NCBI GenBank assembly: GCA_025056955.1
Contig: JANWYL010000077.1
Span: forward strand, 1 to 12,406
Length of the DNA stretch: 12,406 bases
Origin: Sandaracinaceae bacterium
Lineage (GTDB): Bacteria; Myxococcota_A; Polyangia; Polyangiales; Sandaracinaceae
Direction: 5' to 3'
A program made the translations under genes and the position numbers. Each line of letters begins with the position of its first letter. Position 1 is the stretch's first letter. Under the pieces are notes generated by a model that saw only the letters and a list, made by a program, of their open reading frames with translations, did not search any database and was not told the origin of the DNA. Below, piece after piece: positions 6,717-12,406 of the stretch.

Positions 6717-7994
6717 TTATCCCTTGGGCCTGCCAGCGCTTGTAAACTGAGCGGACTCCACTGATCCCTCCATGGCTTTGGTCGCGCTCTTGCCTTGGGA
6801 CACGAGCTCAGCGATCAGGTCAAAGTAACCTGTCCCCACCTCGTGTTGGTGGCGGATGGCAGTGTATCCAAGCGCCTCTGCTTTGAACTCCCGCTCTTGA
6901 AGATCAGCATACGCCAGCATCCCCCTCTCCAAGTAGTCCCGAGCCAGTTCGAAGGTTGCATGGTTTAGAACGTGGAAACCAGCCAATGTCACAAACTGAA
7001 ACTTATACCCCATCGCGCCAAGCTCGCGTTGGAATTTGGCAATCGTTGAATCGTCCAAATTGCGCCGCCAATTAAAGCTTGGGCTTAGGTTATATGCGAG
7101 CACCTTATGAGGGTGTTCACTCAGAACACCTTCTGCAAAGCGCTTTGCAACCTCAAGGTTTGGGGTGCTTGTCTCCATCCAAAGGACATCAGCATACTTC
7201 GCATACGCCCGCGCCCTCGCAATGCATGCCTCGACACCTGGCCTCACGTAGAAGTAGCCCTCAGCAGAGCGCTCTCCCGTACAAAAGGGGCGGTCACGTT
7301 CATCGATATCGCTCGTGAGCAAGCGAGCACTCTCGGCATCCGTGCGCGCAATGAGCACAGTCGGCACCCCGCACACATCGGCAGCGAGCCTGGCTGCAAT
7401 GAGCGTGCGTTCAAATTGTGAGGTTGGCACGAGTACCTTACCCCCTAGATGACCACACTTTTTTTCCGAAGACAGCTGATCCTCAAAATGCACCCCCGCA
7501 GCTCCCGCCTCGATCATCGCGCGCATCAGTTCAAAAGCGTTGAGGGGGCCCCCGAACCCTGCTTCGGCATCAGCCACAATGGGCACGTAGTAGTCAATGC
7601 CATCGACACCATCAACGCTATCGATTTGGTCAGCCCGACGGAGGGCTTGGTTGATGCGTGCAACCAAACGAGGAACTGAATCCACTGGATACAGCGATTG
7701 GTCGGGATAAGTTTGGCCAGCGGTGTTCGCATCGGCTGCCACTTGCCAGCCAGAACAGTAGATCGCCCGAAGACCTGCCCTCACCATCTGCACCGCTTGT
7801 GTCCCTGTCATCGCCCCCAATGCAGCGACATAAGGCAACTCATGCAGCATGTGCCACAGGCGACGTGCCCCCCTCTCAGCAAGCGTGTACTCAATCCGCA
7901 CACGGCCCCTGAGCTTCCGCACATCCTCTTCCGTATAAGGCCGAATCACACCACGCCAACGTTCATGCGCAAAAGATGTTTCATCCATTGACAC
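6717..7994 (-). CDS. aceA: Isocitrate lyase
   Basis: This enzyme splits isocitrate into succinate and glyoxylate, the first step of the glyoxylate shunt, which allows growth on acetate or fatty acids. The 425-residue length is normal for the bacterial enzyme. Signature KKCGH is at residues 178-182, with Cys180 catalytic. VADAEAGFGG is at about 140-149 and NLSPSFNW at 302-309. The C-terminal tail (SATKAMEGSVESAQF) resembles the lid tail of the actinobacterial type. The start is the GTG at 7992-7994, because AAGGAG (8002-8007) lies seven bases upstream; a nearby ATG at 7988 is less well spaced. The gene follows aceB by 83 bases on the same strand and is probably co-transcribed. A short Asp-Gly-Val repeat (DSVDGVDGID, residues 125-134) sits in a variable surface loop. 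Confidence 0.97.
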   Translation of the reverse strand: MSMDETSFAHERWRGVIRPYTEEDVRKLRGRVRIEYTLAERGARRLWHMLHELPYVAALGAMTGTQAVQMVRAGLRAIYCSGWQVAADANTAGQTYPDQSLYPVDSVPRLVARINQALRRADQIDSVDGVDGIDYYVPIVADAEAGFGGPLNAFELMRAMIEAGAAGVHFEDQLSSEKKCGHLGGKVLVPTSQFERTLIAARLAADVCGVPTVLIARTDAESARLLTSDIDERDRPFCTGERSAEGYFYVRPGVEACIARARAYAKYADVLWMETSTPNLEVAKRFAEGVLSEHPHKVLAYNLSPSFNWRRNLDDSTIAKFQRELGAMGYKFQFVTLAGFHVLNHATFELARDYLERGMLAYADLQEREFKAEALGYTAIRHQHEVGTGYFDLIAELVSQGKSATKAMEGSVESAQFTSAGRPKG

Positions 7995-8001
7995 TTGGTT
8001 T

Positions 8002-8007
8002 CTCCTT
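8002..8007 (-). promoter_or_regulatory. Ribosome-binding site deciding the aceA start
   Basis: AAGGAG on the minus strand is a near-perfect Shine-Dalgarno sequence placed seven bases before the GTG at 7994. It favours that GTG over the ATG two codons later. The rest of the 83-base aceB-aceA gap holds only a weak 6-base hairpin (ACTTGT at 8048-8053, ACAAGT at 8063-8068) and no clear promoter or terminator. Confidence 0.7.
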
Positions 8008-8077
8008 TCAAATTCGTCTTCGTAGCCCTTTGTTGCAAAAAGGTGCCACTTGTTTTGTCGTTACAAGTCCAAAAACC

Positions 8078-9679
8078 TCAAACCCCCTTTCTCGATTCAA
8101 GACTCAGCAACACCGAATAGGCAGGAATCGTCAGAAACTCATGCATTGGCTCTGCGGTGGACACCTCCACAAGCAATGCCTTGGCTTCATTTAAGCGTTT
8201 GATATCTGCTTGCGCCCCACCAATGGCTTTTTCGATTTGGGCACCCTCTTCATCAATCAATCGAATCACATTCTCTTTTGTCACCTTGAGACCGGTATCG
8301 AGAACCACGCCGTGCTTCAACCACTGCCATATTTGAGCCCTGCAAATTTCAGCTGTTGCCGTATCTTCCATCAAGTGATTGATTGGAACAGCCCCCTTGC
8401 CTCGAAGCCATGATTCGAGATACTGCAAGGCAACACGAATGTTTTGCCTCAACCCAGACTCCGTTTGAGAACCTTTGGGTGTCTCAAGCAACTCCTCTTC
8501 CGTGGGATTAAAATTCAACTGCTTTGTAGACTGAATTTGATTTTTCCCTGGCATGTGGGCATCAAACACCTCTTTAGCAACCGGGACCAACCCTGGATGT
8601 GCCACCCAAGTGCCATCGTGGCCATCTTGAACCTCACGCAATTTGTCTTCTTTGACTTTTTCAATTGCCATTTGATTGAGTTGCGGATTATCTTTCACAG
8701 GAATCTGCGCAGCCATTCCCCCAATCGCATGGACACCGCGCCGATGACAATTCCGAATCACCAGTCGTGTGTACGCCCTCATGAAGGGCTGGGTCATCGT
8801 CACAAGAGCCCGATCTGGCAAAACCCGATTTGGATCATTTCTGTGAGCTTTGATGTAGGAAAATATGTAATCCCATCTTCCGCAATTGAGACCAGCTGAA
8901 TGCTCTCGAAGCTCAAACAAAATTTCATCGCTCTCAAAAACAGCCCAGATTGTTTCAATAAGGCACGTGGCTTTAATTGTTCCTATAGGAAGACCCAATT
9001 CAGATTGAGCATGAATGAAAACATCATTCCATAAACGCGCTTCCAGGTGGCTTTCCATTTTTGGAAGATAAAAAAATGGGCCCCGCCCTTGTTCAATCAA
9101 GGGTTTCGCGTTGTGAAAAAAGAAAAGCCCGAAATCGACGAGCATGGCTGGGGCAGGCTCGCCATCGACCAAAAGATGGTTTTCCAACAAGTGCAAGCCA
9201 CGCGGCCGTACGAAAAGCACCGCAGGCTCCCCCCGCAATGCGTACTCTTTTCCGTCTTGCTCATAGCGAATGGTGCGGCGCACTGCATCGCGAAGGTGAA
9301 CTTGCCCGTCAAAGCAATTCCCGAGGGTCGGGCTCAAGGCATCCTCAAAATCTGCCATAAATACATTTGCCCCAGAATTTAGGGCATTGATGATCATCTT
9401 GCGATCCACCGGCCCTGTGATTTCCACGCGCCTGTCTTCAAGACAGGGTGGTACCGGCGCACACCGCCATGCACCCTCCCGAATTGCCCGTGTCTCTGGC
9501 AAAAAGGCAGGCCGCCTCCCCCCCTGATCGCGCAGCCTGCGTGCTTCAAGAAGCTCTCGAATCCTGGGCCTAAAACGCCGAACCAACCGAGCCACAAAGG
9601 CAAGCGCCTCGCTGCTCAGTATCTCTTCCCGCTCTCTGTTTAACTCACCCAGAAAAGAAACACCCGCCACTCGTTCCAT
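8078..9679 (-). CDS. aceB: Malate synthase A
   Basis: This enzyme condenses glyoxylate with acetyl-CoA to give malate, completing the glyoxylate shunt started by AceA. The 533 residues match the malate synthase A form rather than the longer G form. Visible motifs are GPVDRKMIINALNSGANVFM followed by ADFEDALSPT at about residues 89-118, FVRPRGLHL at 156-164 (Arg160 the likely catalytic arginine), CLIETIWAVFE at 239-249 and LNCGRWDYIFS at 264-274, the last two supplying the Mg-binding acidic residues. MEDTATAEI at 438-446 carries Asp439 as the presumed base. The ATG at 9679 has only a weak upstream GGTGATGG stretch. The gene heads the aceB-aceA pair. Upstream lie a repeat of CCAAGCC and the stop of the small 87-codon gene, so either its own promoter or read-through from the pil side is possible. 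Confidence 0.97.
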   Translation of the reverse strand: MERVAGVSFLGELNREREEILSSEALAFVARLVRRFRPRIRELLEARRLRDQGGRRPAFLPETRAIREGAWRCAPVPPCLEDRRVEITGPVDRKMIINALNSGANVFMADFEDALSPTLGNCFDGQVHLRDAVRRTIRYEQDGKEYALRGEPAVLFVRPRGLHLLENHLLVDGEPAPAMLVDFGLFFFHNAKPLIEQGRGPFFYLPKMESHLEARLWNDVFIHAQSELGLPIGTIKATCLIETIWAVFESDEILFELREHSAGLNCGRWDYIFSYIKAHRNDPNRVLPDRALVTMTQPFMRAYTRLVIRNCHRRGVHAIGGMAAQIPVKDNPQLNQMAIEKVKEDKLREVQDGHDGTWVAHPGLVPVAKEVFDAHMPGKNQIQSTKQLNFNPTEEELLETPKGSQTESGLRQNIRVALQYLESWLRGKGAVPINHLMEDTATAEICRAQIWQWLKHGVVLDTGLKVTKENVIRLIDEEGAQIEKAIGGAQADIKRLNEAKALLVEVSTAEPMHEFLTIPAYSVLLSLESRKGV

Positions 9680-9712
9680 ACCATCACCAACGCAAAGGAT
9701 ATCGCTTGCCTA

Positions 9713-9738
9713 CCAAGCCCCCCACTTTTACCCAAGCC
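9713..9738. repeat. Short direct repeat upstream of aceB
   Basis: CCAAGCC occurs at 9713-9719 and again at 9732-9738, 19 bases apart start to start, in the 89-base gap between the 87-codon gene and aceB. The spacing is near two helical turns and the place is right for a regulator of the glyoxylate shunt, but a seven-base repeat can also be chance. No convincing -35/-10 pair was found; the best match on the minus strand is TTGCTC, 17 bases, TAAAAG, which is weak. Confidence 0.25.
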
Positions 9739-9768
9739 GCAATCCTTGAGCAATCTTCACGCGTGCGT

Positions 9769-10032
9769 TCAGCTGGCCTGTGCCTTCTTTCTTCCAGAAG
9801 CACGCTGCCCTTGACCCTCTTTAACCTTCGGAAGGCCTTGCTCACCCTCCACTCGCTTGGCAAGGAATTTTGCCTCGTCAGCCTTCTGTTTCATCGCATG
9901 CACCTTGCGGCACAACGAAATGAAATCCTTGTTCCTCAAAACCGCACCAGGAGAACTGCCTTGAAGCAAACTGTTGATGATGAATTCGAGAACGTTGATC
10001 TCTCCTTCAGAGAAAGAATTTGATACGCGCAT
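9769..10032 (-). CDS. Small hypothetical protein, 87 residues
   Basis: I do not recognise a family. The protein starts RVSNSFSEGEINVLEFIINS and reads as a compact helical domain for about 50 residues: amphipathic helices with LEFIINSLLQG and LCRKVHAMKQKADEAK. It ends in a basic, low-complexity tail rich in K, G, Q and R (about residues 60-87). The N-terminal part looks like a genuine folded protein and no other gene competes for this interval, which is why I list it. The ATG at 10032 has AAGGG only one base upstream, too close for ideal initiation, and no other start is available before an upstream in-frame stop. It lies between pilP and aceB on the same strand. It could be a small regulatory or nucleic-acid-binding protein, but that is a guess from the basic tail. 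Confidence 0.6.
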   Translation of the reverse strand: MRVSNSFSEGEINVLEFIINSLLQGSSPGAVLRNKDFISLCRKVHAMKQKADEAKFLAKRVEGEQGLPKVKEGQGQRASGRKKAQAS

Positions 10033-10191
10033 GCCCTTATCTTACCGCACATCGCCATACAAAACAACTTATGTGTTGTCCTGCATGGTCACGCCACGTA
10101 TGGCATCAAAAGCAATATCAGGATGGCCCTCCTTCCTACAAAGCAACACCCCCCTCCTCATCCGGCAGCTCTCTCTCGCCACCAGACGTGC
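10033..10191. other. Intergenic gap after pilP
   Basis: These 159 bases separate the pilP stop from the 87-codon gene. I see only weak short inverted repeats, such as ACAAC with GTTGT around 10060 and GCCA with TGGC around 10095. There is no strong hairpin with a T-run, no ORF worth calling, and no beginning of pilQ. Confidence 0.4.
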
Positions 10192-10815
10192 TCAATCGAT
10201 CCTCTCTTCCGGCTCGTGCAGTGGAATGACCCGAGTTAGGGAAAAACGGCCCTTCCCCTCCGGATCCTCGCGGCTAATCACGATTTCGGACGGAGATATG
10301 CGCTCGACACGCCAGTTGAGCATGATCGGTACCCCTTCATTTCCTCCGGTTGAGACATACTCCGGCCGCCCAATGTAATCACCACGGCGCACTGGGTGCC
10401 CAACACCCTGGCGATCCACCAACATGGCAGTGGGGTTTGGAATGCCGCTGATGATGGCCACAAGCCGCATCTCATCCACGCTTGTGTTTTCCATGATCAC
10501 CTTGCGCTGCAGGCGGCTCTGAAACACCGGGGCTTTTGGAACAAAGAGATGCGCAAAGCTACGGAAAGGGTCTCGATTCGTTTCCGATTCAACAAAATCT
10601 GTATCCTGGCAAACAAGGGCTTTCTCGCCAGCCATACCCTCTTCGGCAGGAGCTTGTGGCTGGCCGGAAGACGCTTCACCCTGCCCACTGCCCAGCTGAG
10701 AAGCTGGAGGGCTTTTTGGTTGTTCACTTGCTCTTGGTGGGGGAACACCTACGACGATTGGATCCTCGCATCCACACCATAACAGAAGCCCAATCCAAGC
10801 CCATCCCATGCGCAT
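10192..10815 (-). CDS. pilP: Type IV pilus assembly lipoprotein PilP
   Basis: PilP is the periplasmic lipoprotein that links the PilN-PilO inner-membrane dimer to the PilQ secretin. The 207-residue product starts with a short lipoprotein signal, WIGLLLWCGC, with Cys16 the likely lipidated residue. A proline-, serine- and glutamine-rich linker follows (about residues 20-65), then the conserved region with TNRDPF at about 79-84, and the beta domain MRLVAIISGIPNPTAMLVD with VGHPVRRGDYIGR, which matches the PilP fold (LVGII, A.V..G and V..GDYIG). The ATG at 10815 is preceded by GGAG at 10824-10827, eight bases away and overlapping the pilO stop, so translation of the two is probably coupled. The gene is last in the pilM-N-O-P run; pilQ is not downstream. 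Confidence 0.92.
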   Translation of the reverse strand: MRMGWAWIGLLLWCGCEDPIVVGVPPPRASEQPKSPPASQLGSGQGEASSGQPQAPAEEGMAGEKALVCQDTDFVESETNRDPFRSFAHLFVPKAPVFQSRLQRKVIMENTSVDEMRLVAIISGIPNPTAMLVDRQGVGHPVRRGDYIGRPEYVSTGGNEGVPIMLNWRVERISPSEIVISREDPEGKGRFSLTRVIPLHEPEERID

Positions 10816-10826
10816 GGCAAATGCTC

Positions 10827-11477
10827 CTAGCTTGCACCCGAGGTGGGTGCAGAAACATCACTGCTCTCGGACGGCCGCCGATAGGTGGTGGCCAATACCT
10901 CAACCGATAGAACCACCTCCTCGTCAACCAACTTTGGTTCAAAAAGCTTGATGTTGTCCATGCTAATGATGCGCTCCAATTGACTCACGTTGTAAAAAAA
11001 ACGAGCAATTTGGTGGTAACGACCAGAAAGCTTAAGAGCAACTGGGAGACGGATGTATTGCTCTTGGGGCTCCTCAGGTCGAGGTTCAACGAGGAGCACC
11101 CTTAAACCACTCATCTCTGCCAGGCGATTCAGGTCTTGGAGAAAGGAAGCCATCTCGGCTTGTTCGGGCAACATCCGAAGGTGCATCCGATCAAGAGGCT
11201 CACGCTCGGCCAACTCCTGACGCAACCGGATGAATTCGGCTTGCTGCACCCTCGCGCGAGAAAGGCGCTGCTCAAGTTGGGTGTGACGAGCCCTGGCAGC
11301 GTTGATCTCTTCTTCCAGAGGAACTTGAAAGGCGACATAGTAGATGGCACCAAGGAGAGCAACCATTAGAAGTGCAAGTGCTCCCTTGGTGGTATTGGGC
11401 AACTCAGCAAAGGTTTGGGGGCGCTTTCCTCGCGTTAAGGAGCTGCCCTTGGTCATAGCGTCCATTGGCGATTGCAT
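10827..11477 (-). CDS. pilO: Type IV pilus inner-membrane protein PilO
   Basis: PilO pairs with PilN in the inner membrane and, with PilM and PilP, forms the alignment complex of the type IV pilus machine. The 216-residue protein has a short cytoplasmic N-terminus, one membrane segment at about residues 33-49 (LALLMVALLGAIYYVAF), a coiled coil at about 54-94, and a periplasmic ferredoxin-like domain that includes the typical LPVALKLSGRYHQIARFFYNVSQLERI region. A Ser/Thr-rich tail ends it. The start is the ATG at 11477, because AAAGGAGG lies just upstream at 11482-11489; an upstream in-frame GTG at 11492 would put that site inside the gene. It starts 38 bases after the pilN stop, and its own stop lies 11 bases before pilP. 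Confidence 0.94.
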   Translation of the reverse strand: MQSPMDAMTKGSSLTRGKRPQTFAELPNTTKGALALLMVALLGAIYYVAFQVPLEEEINAARARHTQLEQRLSRARVQQAEFIRLRQELAEREPLDRMHLRMLPEQAEMASFLQDLNRLAEMSGLRVLLVEPRPEEPQEQYIRLPVALKLSGRYHQIARFFYNVSQLERIISMDNIKLFEPKLVDEEVVLSVEVLATTYRRPSESSDVSAPTSGAS

Positions 11478-11481
11478 TAAG

Positions 11482-11489
11482 CCTCCTTT
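11482..11489 (-). promoter_or_regulatory. Strong ribosome-binding site deciding the pilO start
   Basis: AAAGGAGG on the minus strand is the best Shine-Dalgarno sequence in the window. It lies four bases before the ATG at 11477 and rules against the GTG at 11492 as start. Confidence 0.75.
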
Positions 11490-11515
11490 CACCTATTTTC
11501 GCAACATCAGCACCA

Positions 11516-12160
11516 TCAGTAGTGCACCTTTGCAACAAGCTCGAAACGAATCACATCCAAACGGGTGGCTTCATCTTGACCAGCCTCGGTTTTCATCAAC
11601 GCAACCTCTTCAAAAAGCTCCGATAAACTCAGGCGCTTGAGCAACTCCGCCACATCTTCGTTGCTGCGTCCCACGCCGCGAATTTGAACCCGCCGTTCTT
11701 CCTCCTCGAATGCCGTAAGCCACAACCTGTGGTGATCCCAGTTTGGGTTGTAGCCAGCGAGAGGGTTGTTACGACGAATTTCCTCAAAGCGAGCAGGATC
11801 AATCGTTGGACCTCCATCGCGAGACAAGATGCGAGCGAGCTCAAGGAGAACTCGAGTGGGACCATAACGGGCACGGTTCAACTGGCGCACCACCTCCTCG
11901 AGCTTTCGGCTGCGTTCTAGCAAAGCGCGCACTTGGTCGATCCCCGCTGCTTGCCTTTCGAGCATGGCGATCTCGCGCTCCATTTCTTGGTTTCGTGCAA
12001 TGAGGTCATCGCGCTCGGCAGCTTGGCTTAGGTATAAAAAGGTGAGCAGTGCAACTGTCACCAAAAACACGGCTCCATAGATTCCAACCCATGCACTCGG
12101 GCCAAGCTTGACACCACGAGATGGGCGATGTGCTACAGGCAGAAGGTTAATTCGAATCAT
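11516..12160 (-). CDS. pilN: Type IV pilus assembly protein PilN
   Basis: PilN is a bitopic inner-membrane protein whose cytoplasmic tip docks into PilM and whose periplasmic domain pairs with PilO. The 214-residue product begins MIRINLLP, and the INLLP motif is the known PilM-binding peptide. One membrane segment lies at about residues 23-45, a coiled coil at about 47-97, and the periplasmic domain after that. An insert at about 115-150 with PTIDPARF and NWDHHRLWLTAF is, as I recall, typical of deltaproteobacterial PilN rather than of the Pseudomonas form. The start is the ATG at 12160, where GAGGG lies three bases upstream; longer in-frame readings run into pilM. The gene overlaps the pilM stop by 14 bases, so the two are translationally coupled. 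Confidence 0.95.
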   Translation of the reverse strand: MIRINLLPVAHRPSRGVKLGPSAWVGIYGAVFLVTVALLTFLYLSQAAERDDLIARNQEMEREIAMLERQAAGIDQVRALLERSRKLEEVVRQLNRARYGPTRVLLELARILSRDGGPTIDPARFEEIRRNNPLAGYNPNWDHHRLWLTAFEEEERRVQIRGVGRSNEDVAELLKRLSLSELFEEVALMKTEAGQDEATRLDVIRFELVAKVHY

Positions 12161-12406
12161 GGACCCTCTCTCGCTCCTTGCGCAATGCAAGACCCACAGC
12201 AACGATGGCCTGCATAAAACACTTATCCAGTTCTTGAGCCCCAGGCACCTTGGGACCAATTCTCAAAATTCGCCTCGGGTCAAGCACATCAACCTGGACA
12301 CCAACACGCGCCTCAACAGCCCGTTGAAAGGGACGTAACTGAGCGCTCCCACCACACAAAAAAACCTTGCTCGCTTTTTTTTCACCGGTGGTTGCAAAGT
12401 GGTAGT
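12147..12406 (-). CDS. pilM: Type IV pilus assembly protein PilM, C-terminal end (partial)
   Basis: Only the last 85 codons are in the window; the gene continues past the right edge. The visible part reads KVFLCGGSAQLRPF, which is the phosphate/adenosine-binding glycine loop of the actin-like (FtsA/MreB) fold. It ends with FMQAIVAVGLALRKE, which matches the usual PilM end (A.VAVGLALR). PilM is the cytoplasmic ATP-binding ring component that recruits the PilN tip. Its stop overlaps the pilN start by 14 bases. Gene order and these motifs make the call secure despite the truncation by the window edge. Confidence 0.92.
   Translation of the reverse strand, partial: YHFATTGEKKASKVFLCGGSAQLRPFQRAVEARVGVQVDVLDPRRILRIGPKVPGAQELDKCFMQAIVAVGLALRKERERVHDSN

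Noticed and set aside
11493..11515. An upstream in-frame GTG (11492) as the pilO start.
   Set aside because: It would place the strong AAAGGAGG ribosome-binding site inside the coding region; the ATG at 11477 is correctly placed after that site.
1..12406. CRISPR arrays, tRNA or rRNA genes, insertion sequences, toxin-antitoxin or defence genes.
   Set aside because: No regular repeat-spacer pattern, no clover-leaf sequence, no transposase or integrase motif and no defence-type domain was seen on either strand.

Overview
The window is an ordinary chromosomal stretch of a Gram-negative, heterotrophic, probably aerobic bacterium. Two sampled 60-base lines give 31 and 34 G+C, so G+C is about half to the mid-50s percent. 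A pilM-N-O-P type IV pilus block, a class 2 (quinone-linked) dihydroorotate dehydrogenase, an aceB-aceA glyoxylate pair and a lipoprotein with calcium-binding DxDxDG repeats together suggest a deltaproteobacterium in the broad sense, perhaps Myxococcota. That placement is inference from protein style and gene content; no rRNA or tRNA is present to test it.

Layout. Positions 65 to 4983 are read on the + strand: gcvPB, cysQ, an unrecognised membrane protein with a signal peptide, a HAD-family phosphohydrolase and pyrD. These genes overlap or nearly abut, apart from gaps of 25, 61 and 7 bases, so they look like one transcription unit or two. A minus-strand TSP3-type lipoprotein gene then converges on pyrD, and the two 3' ends overlap by 52 bases. 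A long inverted repeat starts just after the pyrD stop. A MaoC/hydratase-2 gene is transcribed away from the lipoprotein gene and converges on aceA. From 6717 to the right edge everything is on the minus strand. In order of transcription these are pilM (only its end is present), pilN, pilO, pilP, a small 87-codon gene, aceB and aceA.

Functions. GcvPB is one half of the glycine-cleavage P-protein. CysQ removes the 3'-phosphate from PAP(S). PyrD makes orotate. AceA and AceB form the glyoxylate shunt, and the MaoC protein could feed it through enoyl-CoA hydration. PilM-N-O-P form the inner-membrane alignment complex of the type IV pilus, but pilQ does not follow pilP as it usually does.

I found no mobile element, CRISPR array, tRNA, rRNA or defence system. 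The parts least explained by known families are the four-helix membrane protein at 2417-3091, the 87-residue protein at 9769-10032, the lipoprotein, and the inverted repeat at 4986-5037. None of these by itself shows a new system.
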